NCBI RefSeq assembly: GCF_017357405.1
Contig: NZ_CP071597.1
Coordinates: forward strand, 3,534,001 to 3,598,000
Direction: 5' to 3'
DNA: 64,000 nt
From: Halomontanus rarus
Lineage (GTDB): Archaea > Halobacteriota > Halobacteria > Halobacteriales > Natrialbaceae
Program-made: the position numbers and the translations under genes
In this document: positions 1 through 9,481 of the stretch, one piece after another
How the letters are laid out: each line of letters begins with the position of its first letter
Position numbering within the stretch: position 1 is the first letter of the stretch
Notes under the pieces: generated by a model
What the model was told of the DNA's origin: nothing
What the model saw: only the letters and a program-made list of their open reading frames with translations
Databases searched by the model: none

Positions 1-2
1 GC

Positions 3-1718
3 AATTACACGTTCAACGTCAACGTCGAAGACACTACGGCTAGCGACACGGCAGAGATTGTCGTCGAGCAAGCCGATGAGTTGAGCATCGACTTCGACCA
101 GAACACGTACCAGGAAACCGTCGGTGACGAGGTCGACATCGGCCTCGACCTCACGGCTACTGACGAGGTCTACCTCGACGTGAGCTACGACGGTGGTCAG
201 TTGGGTACGATCAACGTTACGAACATTGACGCCGACGACGACGAAGACCTGACCCTCGTCCTCAACACGTACTACGCGATGGACGATGACATGGACGCGG
301 TCGAACTCGTCAACGAGGACGGTGACGAGGTCGACGCTGACATTGACTCGACCTTCAACATCGGCGACTCGCCGTTCCCGGCGCTCGACTACGAACTCGA
401 GGCCTACGATAGCGACGCCCGAGAGGACGAAGTCGACGCTGCCGTGATGATCCTCGACGAGCGATCGACCGACGGCATCAGCACGCACGTCGCACCCACG
501 AACCTCAGCATCGACGACGACGCTGAGGACTTCCTCAACCACTCCACCGAGCGAGACTACGTTGCCAGCGGCGACTACCTGATCACTCAGGTCGACGTCT
601 CGGGCGTCTACGGCTACATGCTCGATGACGGCGACTGGAACGGATCCGCACACGGTATCGAGCTCGATTACGAGCAGACCAACGTCGGTCCGTTCGGCGA
701 CGAACAGAGCTTCAACATGTCGGATCTCGACGGCAACGTTGACTACCAGATCCACGAGGATCCGGACGGAGACACGTTCTACGTGATCTTCAACACCGCA
801 GATCTCGAGAACCTCGACGGTGTCGACTCCATCGAGGGCGACCAGACCTGGGACGCAACCTTCACCGTCTCGAGCGACAACCACTTCGTCGCTGAAGACG
901 AAGACGAGGAGGTCTCCACGGAATTCGACGTCGAAGACCGTAACGTCGAAATCGTCGGCGACTTCAACGACGACGACCAGCTGGAAGTCTCCAACAGCGC
1001 AGAATCCCAGATCAGCGCTGAGACGAACGTCGCACCCGGCACGCCGGGTAGCTACTACCTCCGCTTCCAGACGGAGGTCCTGAACGGAGACCTCACCGTC
1101 TCCGACGACGGAATGCTCACCACGACCCTCGACCTGAGCGACCGTGAAGCCGGCGAGGAGCTTCGGACGGTCCGACTCTCCGAATCCGACGCTGAGCACG
1201 AAGTCGAAGGCGTCATCGTCGAAGGTGACGGAAGCGGCGAAGAAGAGAAAGACAGCGTTGACCTCGACGTCGCCGACCCTGGCGAGATCACGGTTGGCGA
1301 GGACGCTGAGTTCGACGTCACCGTGACGAACAACAAGGACGAGGAAGTCACGACGACTATCACGTTCGAGTTCGATGGCGAGAGCGAGGAATCGGAGCTC
1401 ACGATCGGCGCTGACTCCTCCGCCTCCGAAACGTTCACCGTCAGCGACCTCGAGGAAGGCGACTACTCCTGGTCCGTCTCCGACAGTGACTTCGAACTCT
1501 CCGACTCCGGCACGCTGACCGTTGCCGGCGACGGTGAGGACAACAAGACTGAGGACAACAAGACCGAGGACGACTCCACCGAGACTGAGGACGACTCCAC
1601 TGAGGACGACTCCACTGAGGACGACTCCGACGACGATGGCCAGCCCGGCTTCGGCGTTGCAGTCGCAATCGTCGCACTCCTCGCTGCCGCGATGCTGGCA
1701 CTCCGCCGCCAGAACTAA
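3..1718 (+). CDS. Surface glycoprotein with PGF-CTERM anchor (5' end outside window)
   Basis: The reading frame is open from the first base, so the N-terminus and signal peptide lie upstream. The visible 572 residues are very acidic and built of beta-rich segments with several N-glycosylation sequons (for example NLS, NHS, NGS, NMS, NKT). The last 60 residues are a Thr/Ser/Asp/Glu linker made of DDSTE-type repeats, then the PGF motif, a hydrophobic helix and a short basic tail (LRRQN). That is the archaeosortase (ArtA) sorting signal: the protein is predicted to be cut and lipid-anchored, with the TE-rich linker O-glycosylated. It resembles haloarchaeal S-layer or BGTF-type surface proteins. 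Whether it is the S-layer protein itself cannot be told from the C-terminal part. Confidence 0.85.
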   Translation, partial: NYTFNVNVEDTTASDTAEIVVEQADELSIDFDQNTYQETVGDEVDIGLDLTATDEVYLDVSYDGGQLGTINVTNIDADDDEDLTLVLNTYYAMDDDMDAVELVNEDGDEVDADIDSTFNIGDSPFPALDYELEAYDSDAREDEVDAAVMILDERSTDGISTHVAPTNLSIDDDAEDFLNHSTERDYVASGDYLITQVDVSGVYGYMLDDGDWNGSAHGIELDYEQTNVGPFGDEQSFNMSDLDGNVDYQIHEDPDGDTFYVIFNTADLENLDGVDSIEGDQTWDATFTVSSDNHFVAEDEDEEVSTEFDVEDRNVEIVGDFNDDDQLEVSNSAESQISAETNVAPGTPGSYYLRFQTEVLNGDLTVSDDGMLTTTLDLSDREAGEELRTVRLSESDAEHEVEGVIVEGDGSGEEEKDSVDLDVADPGEITVGEDAEFDVTVTNNKDEEVTTTITFEFDGESEESELTIGADSSASETFTVSDLEEGDYSWSVSDSDFELSDSGTLTVAGDGEDNKTEDNKTEDDSTETEDDSTEDDSTEDDSDDDGQPGFGVAVAIVALLAAAMLALRRQN

Positions 1719-2432
1719 GCAGCGAACTCCCTCGGACAACCACTGAACTCGAACCGACTCGAGTTCGGCCCTGCGATTCATTTCCTTTTATCGACGCTAC
1801 ATCCCACAGCGGTAGCGCTACGTATCACACGGCGTTCCGTCCGTCGAGACGGACGCCAGCCGTACCACCGGTACTGCCAGTCCGACGATTGACTCGCATC
1901 CAGCCGTTCGACGCCCCGTACGCTTCCGACCGGAGACGGGACGGGAGTCCAAACGCCGAACCGACACGGACGACTCGAGGGCGCGATCCGGTGTTCGATG
2001 ACTACCGGTTGTGTTCTATTCTCGTTCGATCTCCGGCCACGTTATCCACAGTTCGCCTCGTCCGCTGTGTCGAGGCTTCGATCCCGCCGTTCGAGAGTGC
2101 GTCCTCGAGTCGATACTCGGGCGGTTCCAGCTGACCGTAATCCGCTCCTACCGCTGCAATAGCCGACGCTATCGACCGGCTACCGTCCAGCCCGTGAGCC
2201 GTATTCGACGCCTACGAACTGGTACTCGGTTCATAGCTACATACACGAGTTCGGTACAGTCTCGACAAGTGGTCTGTTACCCGCGAGAGATCGTCACGAC
2301 GGCTGTCATACCGACGGCCTGCTGGTTCGGCGGCTGTCCGTAGACCGCCGACAGATCGGTGCCGATCGGACCGACGTCTCTCGAGAGCCGCTCGGCGGCT
2401 GCAGGCGGGAAGTACCACGATGAGCGATAGCT
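1719..2432. other. 714-bp intergenic region, no supported gene
   Basis: It separates two surface-protein genes. Short open frames here translate to Arg/Ser-rich sequence without the acidic bias of real genes in this genome. A T-rich run at about 1778-1792 follows the surface-protein stop and may terminate its transcript. A short perfect palindrome (8-bp arms, 2-nt loop) lies at 1838-1855. The rest probably carries the promoter of the downstream gene, but no convincing TATA box stands out. Confidence 0.5.
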
Positions 2433-3614
2433 ATGTCCAACCGAAATCTACGACTCACGGGACGAACCGTTGTGGTGATCACCGTCGGACTCTGTCTCCT
2501 GGTTAGCGGACTCGCGACGGCGGGTGCCGCCGCAGGAACGGACTCGGTATCGACGTCGACTGTGATCGATACCGCGGAGTACGCAGGAATCGACGGTATG
2601 CAGGACGAATCGGAACAGACTGATGGAGGCGGCGAGAACGCGACGGATGGAGCGAATACGGACGCAGACGCGCACGCGGACGTCCGGAACCCACAGCCGC
2701 CGATCGAAGACGAGTACGTCGAGGAGGCACCCGAGCGCGGTGACGAGTACTTCGAGGCGATCGCCGCCGACGGGCGCTGGATCAGTTACACCAACCCGCG
2801 CGATCGATACCGGAGCCCGTACCTCGGAGAGGGATCCGGGAAGATCTGTATGACGCTCGTCAACGAGGAGGGAGAGCAGATCGTCGGCGAGACCGTTCCG
2901 AATACGACCGTCACGATCCCGACCAGCGATTCGATCGACTGGCACTCCTACGCCGGGCCGATGACCGTCGACCTCCCGCTGACCGAGCACTACGAACGGC
3001 CCTACGACGCCGACCAGTTCGGGACGTCGGATCTGCCCCAGGGTGACGGGTACATGGATGCGCACTGTATCGAGATCCACGGCATGCCCGAGGACGGCGG
3101 CCACGTCGGCTACGACGAACCGCGGATCGACGGCGAGTACGCCGACTGGATCGAGGTGGCCGGCTACGTGCAGACTCAGGACACCTGGGATTCGGACATC
3201 GATCCGGTCGAAGCCGCCGAGCCCTACGAGGAAGCGGGCGGCTGGACCTACGCCGAGGGAGATTCGCACGGACAGGTCGTGATCGTCCTCCAACTCGACC
3301 CGCCAGCGGACGCCTATCCGGACGCCGAGGAGACTGTCACCAACGAGACTGGCGCCGATGCGGACACCGAAATCGAAGACGCAGATACCGAGTTGGAGGC
3401 CGAATCCAACGGGACCGAGACGGACGACGCTGATGAGGAATCCGAGGACGCAGACGACGAGCGGGCGGACGAGAACGACGGGGCCGAGAACGAAACGGTC
3501 TCCGCGAGCGAGGACGACGAGGCGAGTTCGAACGCGAGCCAGATGCCCGGATTCGGCGTGTTCGTGGCACTTGCTGCACTGGCCGGAGCGATCCTCGCGA
3601 GAGGACGCCGATAG
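2433..3614 (+). CDS. Secreted PGF-CTERM protein of unknown function
   Basis: 393 residues. An N-terminal hydrophobic signal (residues about 10-34, ending in an Ala-rich cleavage region) is followed by an acidic Asp/Glu/Asn/Thr spacer, a folded middle part (about 85-290) with many Tyr/Trp/Pro residues, and a second acidic, Thr/Ser/Asn-rich linker (about 290-365). The C-terminus has PGF, a hydrophobic helix and the basic tail RGRR, the archaeosortase tripartite signal. It is therefore predicted to be exported and lipid-anchored on the cell surface, like the preceding gene. I do not recognise the middle domain. The chosen ATG gives a complete signal peptide. Confidence 0.85.
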   Translation: MSNRNLRLTGRTVVVITVGLCLLVSGLATAGAAAGTDSVSTSTVIDTAEYAGIDGMQDESEQTDGGGENATDGANTDADAHADVRNPQPPIEDEYVEEAPERGDEYFEAIAADGRWISYTNPRDRYRSPYLGEGSGKICMTLVNEEGEQIVGETVPNTTVTIPTSDSIDWHSYAGPMTVDLPLTEHYERPYDADQFGTSDLPQGDGYMDAHCIEIHGMPEDGGHVGYDEPRIDGEYADWIEVAGYVQTQDTWDSDIDPVEAAEPYEEAGGWTYAEGDSHGQVVIVLQLDPPADAYPDAEETVTNETGADADTEIEDADTELEAESNGTETDDADEESEDADDERADENDGAENETVSASEDDEASSNASQMPGFGVFVALAALAGAILARGRR

Positions 3615-3703
3615 CGACGCGGCCCCGTCTTCGTCACGTAGACTCTGAGGGCCGAGATCGAGAGAGCCGACCTGCTGGAGTATCCAAACGCTTTTGAACG
3701 GTT

Positions 3704-3723
3704 TTGACCAACCAGTCAGTCAA
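3704..3723. promoter_or_regulatory. TetR-type operator palindrome
   Basis: The 20-nt stretch TTGACCAACCAGTCAGTCAA has dyad symmetry of the form TTGAC-NN-AC-NN-GT-NN-GTCAA, a layout typical of TetR-family binding sites. It lies upstream of a drug-exporter-type MFS gene, a classic TetR target. No tetR gene is present in the window. Confidence 0.55.
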
Positions 3724-3847
3724 TGAGCTCGAGCGACGGAGCCGGAGCCGGTCCGTCCGGCGTGCTCGATTGGAACGGAACCGAGCAGAGTGAGACGAGA
3801 GGTCACGTACCGCCATCGCCAGCCACGGTGCGGACGGAGCCGTCTAT

Positions 3848-5194
3848 TTGTGGCAGAACCGAGACCGAAACCGAGAACGGACACCGAAAATCGGACCGGA
3901 ACAGGGGGCCGGGGTCGGATTGAGCTCTCGCTCGAGTGTCCGGCGTGCCGTCGACGGGGTGGCAGACCGCGTTCGAAGCGTCCTCGGCGAACAGTCCCTC
4001 GTGGTCGGGGCGGTCATCCTCAGCACGTTCTTCATCGGGTTCGGCGGCGGTGTGATCTTCCCGATCTTGCCGAACCTCGGTGAACTCCTCGGGATTTCGC
4101 CGTTTCTCGTGGGGGTAATTCTCAGTGCGAATCGGTTCTCGCGTCTGTTCGCGAACGCCCCCGCGGGCGTTCTCGTCGATCGGATCGGGACGCGAACCCC
4201 GTTTATCGTGGGGATGTTCGTCCAGGCCGTGTCCACGTTCGGCTATCTGGTCGCCGTTCTGGCACCGTTTCCGGAGGGCTGGTTTCTCTCCGCGCGGATT
4301 CTGTGGGGTGGCGGCAGCGCGCTCGTCTTCGCGACGGCGTACACGATCGCCGCGGACGTAAGCGACGGCGGCTCTCGAGGGGCGAACATGGGTCTCATCA
4401 GAGGTGGGGTCCTCCTCGGGTTTCCGACCGGCGTGGTCCTCGGCGGAATCGTGAGCGAGGAGTGGGGGACGGTGGTCGCGTTCGCCGTCGCAACGGCGTT
4501 CGCGTTCCTCGCCAGTCTGATCGCGTACCTCCTGATCCCGGAGACCCACGTCGAGGGCGACTCGCACCAGTCGGTGAAGCCGTGGGACGTCGACACGAGC
4601 GGTCCCGCCGTGACGGTGGGTCTGGTGAACTTCTCCGTGCTCTTCGTCTACATCGGCGCGCTGTTCGCGACGCTCGTCCTCTTTCTCGACGAGAACGACC
4701 TCGGCGTTCTGGGATACGGCGCGCAGGGAACCTCTGGCATCTTCATGGCGATCACGGTGGTCGCCGCCGGCGTGTTCATGTTCGTCAGCGGCTACGTCAG
4801 CGACCGCCAGCAGTCACGCGTCCCGACGCTACTTTGCTTTCTGGCGGCGACCGTCGCCGGATTCGTCTTGCTCGCTCGAGCGGATTCGATCGCCACGTTG
4901 GCCGTCGCCTGTCTGTTCATCGGTTCGGGACAGGGGGGAACGAGCGGGCCGTTGATGGCGCTGCTGGCGGATCTCACCCCCGAAGACCGGATGGGGCGTG
5001 CCGTCGGAACGAACAACGTGTTCGGCGATATCGGCGGCGGACTCGGCCCGATCGTCTCGCTGCCGATCATCGACGTCGTCGGCTTCTGGCCGGTTTACCT
5101 GGCGTGTGCCGCCCTTCCGTTACTCGCGGCGGCGATTCTCCTCGGCGGGGTTTACCGCGAAACCGGTCAGTTCGTTCCCAGCGTTGGATCCTGA
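3848..5194 (+). CDS. MFS transporter (drug-efflux type)
   Basis: Up to 448 residues with 12 predicted hydrophobic segments. The conserved loop between the second and third helices (NAPAGVLVDRIGTRTP) is the MFS signature. The first membrane segment starts near residue 50 (VVGAVILSTFF). The start is uncertain: the frame opens at a TTG at 3848, a second TTG lies at 3921 and a GTG at 3959, and no ATG precedes the first helix. An ATG at 3723, immediately behind the TetR-type palindrome, opens a different frame that runs into a TGA at 3921-3923, so a frameshifted or misread 5' end is possible. Predicted role: proton-coupled efflux of small toxic compounds in the cytoplasmic membrane. Confidence 0.8.
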   Translation: MWQNRDRNRERTPKIGPEQGAGVGLSSRSSVRRAVDGVADRVRSVLGEQSLVVGAVILSTFFIGFGGGVIFPILPNLGELLGISPFLVGVILSANRFSRLFANAPAGVLVDRIGTRTPFIVGMFVQAVSTFGYLVAVLAPFPEGWFLSARILWGGGSALVFATAYTIAADVSDGGSRGANMGLIRGGVLLGFPTGVVLGGIVSEEWGTVVAFAVATAFAFLASLIAYLLIPETHVEGDSHQSVKPWDVDTSGPAVTVGLVNFSVLFVYIGALFATLVLFLDENDLGVLGYGAQGTSGIFMAITVVAAGVFMFVSGYVSDRQQSRVPTLLCFLAATVAGFVLLARADSIATLAVACLFIGSGQGGTSGPLMALLADLTPEDRMGRAVGTNNVFGDIGGGLGPIVSLPIIDVVGFWPVYLACAALPLLAAAILLGGVYRETGQFVPSVGS

Positions 5195-5527
5195 TCGCGT
5201 GTTCGGCGGTCTCGAAGGGCGTCGAACTCACTGACGTGACACCGATCGCCGCTGTACGCCCGCTCACACGATGGGAGCCGGCTCGGCGCGTACCGTGTGC
5301 GAGCACCGCGGACTGTGCGAGCGGTGTGTCCCTCGTATCGGTACGCGTTCGACCCGTCGCGTCGGCTCCGTTTCAGCCGCCTCGTGGATTTCGCTTCCCT
5401 CCGTATCTGACTGGACTCGACTCACGCATCCGGCGGGCGGTGGTCCGCTCTCGAGCCGGCCGCGAGGATCGGTTGCCATGCAAGTGCTCGTCTACACTTC
5501 AAAGGACTCGAGGACGTACACTCGGCG
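5195..5527. other. Intergenic region, no supported gene
   Basis: About 330 bp between the MFS gene and the next small gene. Open frames on both strands are Arg/Ser-rich and look non-coding. I see no RNA gene or repeat. Confidence 0.4.
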
Positions 5528-5773
5528 ATGACCGAACTCGATATGCCAGACGGCGTCGACACCGAGGAAGCCACCGCGCTCGTCCGCGAGTTCGCCGAGG
5601 TCGGTGACCGGGTCGAGTTGTATCACGACGTGCAGAGCCTCGAGACGGAAAACCGGCTCACGGGGACGATCGTCGATATCAAAACAGAGTACCTCGAGTT
5701 AGATGTCGACGAGCCGGCGAACGAACGGCTTCAGCCGACGGATATCGATCGAATGTCGCTGGTCAGCGAGTGA
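5528..5773 (+). CDS. Conserved small haloarchaeal protein
   Basis: 81 residues, acidic, with the codon bias of a real gene. The middle (GTIVDIKTEYLELDVDEPA) looks like a small beta-barrel, reminiscent of SH3/Sm-type folds, but I do not recognise a named family. The gene is convergent with the thioredoxin reductase gene downstream; a palindromic repeat sits between them. Confidence 0.7.
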   Translation: MTELDMPDGVDTEEATALVREFAEVGDRVELYHDVQSLETENRLTGTIVDIKTEYLELDVDEPANERLQPTDIDRMSLVSE

Positions 5774-5829
5774 GTTCCGTCGACCGCGAAACGTCCAGCA
5801 CGCGGTTCAGACGGTTTGCTGTAACGATT

Positions 5830-5868
5830 CCCGGTACAACCGCGATCGACCTGCGGTAGCATCGGAAC
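5830..5868. repeat. Palindromic dispersed repeat, copy 1
   Basis: An imperfect hairpin whose core CAACCGCGATCGACCTGCGGT (in two parts: CAACCGCGAT at 5837 and CGACCTGCGGT to 5857) recurs with one difference at 58935-58955. It lies between two convergent genes, where a terminator or REP-like element is expected. Confidence 0.6.
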
Positions 5869-5887
5869 CGACTTCCGAGAGACCGTC

Positions 5888-7246
5888 TCAGTCGTCGGCC
5901 GCTGCGATTTCCTCTTCGTCTTCGTCCTCGCTCGCACCCTTGCCCTCGCCTTCGCCCTCGCTCGCAGCGGCGCGCTCGAGGTCCTCGAGGTACTCGTCGG
6001 CGTCGATCGCGGCTTTCGAACCCATGCCGGCCGCGGTGACGGCCTGCTGGTAGTGGAAGTCGACGACGTCGCCGGCGCCGAAGATGCCGGGGACGTCGGT
6101 CTCCGTCTGTCCGCCGCCGTCGCCGCCTTGGGTTCGCAGGTACCCCTCCTCGTCCATCTCGACGCCGGTGCCCTCGAGGTAGTCGGTGTTGGGGGTGTGT
6201 CCGATGGCGAAGAAGACGGCGCCGACGTCGAACTCGAACTCGTCGGTTTCAGGGTCGTCGAGGCGGTCGGTCGGGTGGCCCTTGTCGTTCTCGACGAGGG
6301 TGACGTAGTCGACGCCCGCCTCCTGGGAACCGTGGATCTCGGTTACCTCGGTGTTTTTCATGATCTCGATGTCCCCGTCTTCGACGTGTTCCATGACGCG
6401 GTCGATCCAGTAGTCCTCGGCGCGGAACTCCTCGCGGCGGTGGGCGATGTAGACGGTGTCGGCGAACTTGGTGAGGAACGTGGCTTCCTCCATGGCGGCG
6501 TCGCCGCCGCCGACGACGAGCATGTCCTCGTCGCGGAAGAACGCGCCGTCACAGGTCGCACAGGTCGAGAGACCGTAGCCCATGAGTTCGTCCTCGCCGG
6601 GGATTCCCAACGTTCTGGCGCTGGCACCGGAGGCGGCGATGACGGCGTCGGCGGTGTAGACGTCTCCGTCGGACATCTCGATCCGGAACGGGCGACTCGA
6701 GGCGTCGACGGACTCGATGATGCCGTTTTTCAGTTCGGCACCGAACTGGCGGGCCTGCTCTTTCATGTTGTTGACCAGTTCGGGGCCGCTGATGCCCTCG
6801 GGGAAGCCGGGGTAGTTGGCGACGTCGGTCGTCAGGGTCAACTGACCGCCGGGTTCGTCACCCTCGATCACGAGGGGAGCGTTGTTCGACCGACCGGCGT
6901 AGATGGCTGCGGTGAGTCCGGCGATGCCGGTGCCCGCGATGACGAGTTTTCGATGTTCGATTTCCTCGTCAGTGTCGTCGGCGATACCGAGTTTCTCGTC
7001 GAGTTCGCCGGTCTCGTCGAGCGCGCTGGTGTCGTCCCAGCCGCCGACGAGTTCGTCGTCGATGAACACCTCGGGGGCGGTCTTGCGACCCTCCGAGCGC
7101 TCGACCATCTCCTCGAACAGGTCGTCGTCGCCGGTGACGTTGTAGGTCTCGTACTCGATTCCTTTCGCATCGAAGAGGTCCTTGGCCTTCTCGCAATACG
7201 GGCACTCCTCTTTGGTGTAGATCTCGACTCGAGGCTGGTCGCTCAT
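5888..7246 (-). CDS. trxB: Glutaredoxin-thioredoxin reductase fusion
   Basis: 452 residues. Residues about 1-85 are a glutaredoxin-like thioredoxin fold with the redox pair CPYC near residue 15. After a short acidic linker comes a complete flavoprotein disulfide reductase: FAD-binding GTGIAG, the redox-active CATC, the nucleotide-binding GGGDAAMEE, the basic motif HRREEFRAE typical of NADPH binding, and the second FAD motif GAGDVV. The C-terminal 25 residues are a Glu/Asp/Gly tail. The enzyme would pass electrons from NADPH through FAD and CATC to a disulfide, possibly to its own glutaredoxin domain. The ATG at 7246 gives the full N-terminal domain; the open frame further upstream is non-coding in character. 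Confidence 0.92.
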   Translation of the reverse strand: MSDQPRVEIYTKEECPYCEKAKDLFDAKGIEYETYNVTGDDDLFEEMVERSEGRKTAPEVFIDDELVGGWDDTSALDETGELDEKLGIADDTDEEIEHRKLVIAGTGIAGLTAAIYAGRSNNAPLVIEGDEPGGQLTLTTDVANYPGFPEGISGPELVNNMKEQARQFGAELKNGIIESVDASSRPFRIEMSDGDVYTADAVIAASGASARTLGIPGEDELMGYGLSTCATCDGAFFRDEDMLVVGGGDAAMEEATFLTKFADTVYIAHRREEFRAEDYWIDRVMEHVEDGDIEIMKNTEVTEIHGSQEAGVDYVTLVENDKGHPTDRLDDPETDEFEFDVGAVFFAIGHTPNTDYLEGTGVEMDEEGYLRTQGGDGGGQTETDVPGIFGAGDVVDFHYQQAVTAAGMGSKAAIDADEYLEDLERAAASEGEGEGKGASEDEDEEEIAAADD

Positions 7247-7423
7247 GACTATACGTTCGGACACGTGGGGTAAACGCCTTGCGTTCTCGGAACGGATGTG
7301 TGTGTCGAACGCACAACTGCGGCGGGGACGGTTCGTCGATCGCGGAGTTCTTCCCCGCGACGCTGGTCGGACGCGGGTCGGCGCGGACGACGCACTTACG
7401 GCCGCCGGCACCGACGTCCGACT

Positions 7424-7708
7424 ATGGCTGCGGATCTCGAGGAGAAGACGGATCGATACGGGGAGTTGCTCGCGGAGGCGCTCGAGGAAGCGGAGGTCGC
7501 GCCCCGAGACGGGACGCCGATGGCCGACGCTGCCGACGAGTGTTACGAGATGGCGAGATCGTACCTCGAGGACGGGCGTCACTTTCGCGAGGACGGCGAT
7601 CCGGTGAACGCGCTGGCGTCGTTCTCGTACGGCCACGCGTGGCTCGACGCGGGGGCGCGGATCGGCTTGTTCGACGTGCCGACGGAGGGGCACCTGTTCA
7701 CGGTGTGA
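7424..7708 (+). CDS. DUF357 family protein
   Basis: 94 residues, mainly alpha-helical, with the archaeal DUF357 pattern: an N-terminal amphipathic helix (EKTDRYGELLAEALEEAE) and the conserved segment YEMARSYLEDGRHFREDGDPVNALASFSYGHAWLDAG, split here at its helices. Function unknown; the family is widespread in Euryarchaeota. It is divergent from the thioredoxin reductase fusion, with about 180 bp between the starts. Start chosen at the ATG beginning the conserved part. Confidence 0.8.
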   Translation: MAADLEEKTDRYGELLAEALEEAEVAPRDGTPMADAADECYEMARSYLEDGRHFREDGDPVNALASFSYGHAWLDAGARIGLFDVPTEGHLFTV

Positions 7709-7788
7709 CGACCCTCCCGACGGACAGGATCTGACTCTTACTCTCTCTCTCTTTCCCTCTCGGTGCAGAACGTCGTCTGTCGATACGC

Positions 7789-8439
7789 TCACGGAGGGTC
7801 ACGAGTTCGGCCGAACCGCCGACCGACGAGTCCCGCGACGCCGTCGAAGTAGCCGGTCCCCCACACGGCGACGAGGAGCGCACCGACCGCGTTGTACAGG
7901 AGATCGAAGACGATGTCGTTCGTCCCGTACTGGGCCAACACCGGTTCGCCGCCGACGACGCTCGCCAGGCCGGCGGAGGCGAACTCGCCGATCTCCCAGA
8001 GGACGCCGAACGCGAGGACGAAAACGAGGATGAACACGAAGCGGAATTCACCGGGGACGTCGACCGATTCGGCGGACTGATCGAGCGCGTCGACGACGGC
8101 GTATCCGACGCCGGCGACGAGCGTCGCCGAGACCGTGTGCGTGATCGAATCGTACCAGCCGAACAGTTCGTACGGGCCGAGGGCGCCGACCGCGTGGAGG
8201 AACGCGGCCGTCGCGATCCAGAGTGCGAGTCCGGCACCCATCTCGTACTCGAACTCGCGGCGGACGAGGGCCGGCAGGAAAGTAACGGCGAGCGGGATGG
8301 CAGCGTTTACGACCAGCCCGAACTCGAGCGTGAAGAGTGCGTAGCCGACGACGAGCGCGAGCAGCCCCTGAATCAGCCGGACGGCGTTCCAGCACCGGCT
8401 CGCGGAGAGACCCAGCACGGTGTCGCTATCGGACGTCAC
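7789..8439 (-). CDS. Integral membrane protein
   Basis: 216 residues with about six hydrophobic segments. Conserved-looking polar residues sit in the membrane part: WYDSITHT, LWEIGEF and YGTNDIVFDLLYN. That pattern of charged residues in VanZ/DUF2238-like membrane proteins suggests a substrate-binding or enzymatic membrane domain, but no function can be assigned. It starts at a GTG that overlaps the stop of the upstream gene (GTGA), so the two are translationally coupled. The motif near its C-terminus is shared with the upstream partner. Confidence 0.75.
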   Translation of the reverse strand: MTSDSDTVLGLSASRCWNAVRLIQGLLALVVGYALFTLEFGLVVNAAIPLAVTFLPALVRREFEYEMGAGLALWIATAAFLHAVGALGPYELFGWYDSITHTVSATLVAGVGYAVVDALDQSAESVDVPGEFRFVFILVFVLAFGVLWEIGEFASAGLASVVGGEPVLAQYGTNDIVFDLLYNAVGALLVAVWGTGYFDGVAGLVGRRFGRTRDPP

Positions 8440-9020
8440 GACGGATCACCCGACCGTCCGCGACGACCTTCGCTCGCGGTATCGTGGCGGTGGAAGTACA
8501 CGACGAAGAGAACGGCAGCGAGCCCACCGAACGCGGTGGCGTAGACGAGATCCCACATCAGTTCGCCCTTCGTCGTGAGAAAGGACGTCGCGAGAACGAC
8601 GTCGGAAACCCACTGGGCGATCACCCACAGTCCGGCGACGGCCATCGTCGCGAGAACGACGAACGCGACGGAAAATCGCGGTGACATCTCGATCGGCGTG
8701 AAGGCGTCGAGTTCGACGGTGACGAGTAATGCGATCGCCGAGACCGTGAGAAAACCAGCGATCGGCAGGGTTCCGTACAGCCGCACCCAGATCGGGATGG
8801 CGGCGACTGTCAGTACCTCCCACGGAACCATCACTAACGCGTCCCGTCGAACGATCGGCGGCACGAGCGCGAGGGCGACGATTACCGTCGCCAGGGTCGC
8901 CCAGAGAAACGACCCTCGAAGGACGGTCGCGACGGCCGCGACGACGATCGAACACGCGACCAGCCAGGCTAACGCTGCGTTCACCCGTTCGTTCTCGATG
9001 AGCGATCGTACGACAGGCAT
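8436..9020 (-). CDS. Integral membrane protein, partner of the following gene
   Basis: 194 residues with about six hydrophobic segments. Near the C-terminus TTKGELMWDLVYATAFGGL parallels the motif TNDIVFDLLYNAVGALL of its downstream neighbour, and both have a polar segment in the fourth helix region (here ELDAFTPIE). The two therefore look like divergent members of one superfamily encoded as an overlapping pair. Function unknown. Confidence 0.72.
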   Translation of the reverse strand: MPVVRSLIENERVNAALAWLVACSIVVAAVATVLRGSFLWATLATVIVALALVPPIVRRDALVMVPWEVLTVAAIPIWVRLYGTLPIAGFLTVSAIALLVTVELDAFTPIEMSPRFSVAFVVLATMAVAGLWVIAQWVSDVVLATSFLTTKGELMWDLVYATAFGGLAAVLFVVYFHRHDTASEGRRGRSGDPS

Positions 9021-9481
9021 ACTCCTTCTTACGGTGATTCTTCGGTGATCAGTCCGTCAGTCGACTGGCAGACGACCGAACCGGCCGACCGACGCTCGAC
9101 TTTCGTCCCTCTCGAGTCGCGCTCGCGTGGTCGCACACGTCTCGCTTGGGCGGCCGGACGGAAATTGACGCAGCTTTCATACTCCGCCGATCGCTCCCGT
9201 CGTTCGTCCGCTTCTCGATCGTTCGGGACCCGACAGCCGGAGTCGCCCGTTCTCGAGACCGGTGCTCGTCTTTCGACGGTCCCTCGGCATCTCGAGAGCC
9301 GCGAACGTACGGTTCCGGCTGCGACGCCCGGCGTGTGCGGCGCTCCTCGGGCTCGAGAGTGCGGGATCGAGTGTTCGACCTCGTCGATAGCGGAGCTGAC
9401 GAACGTACCCGCTTCACGGATATCTCGCGGCTCGCCGCTCGTCGAACGACGCTGAGTGAAGCTCGGTGACCCCAACGACGT
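9021..9481. other. 461-bp intergenic region, no supported gene
   Basis: It lies between two minus-strand genes. Several open frames span it on both strands, but all translate to Arg/Ser/Pro-rich sequence without domain character. I found no RNA gene or repeat. Confidence 0.4.

Noticed and set aside
1889..2418. Overlapping open frames of 68-110 codons between the two surface-protein genes
   Set aside because: Their translations are Arg/Ser/Tyr-rich without acidic bias or domains, and lie on both strands of the same DNA.
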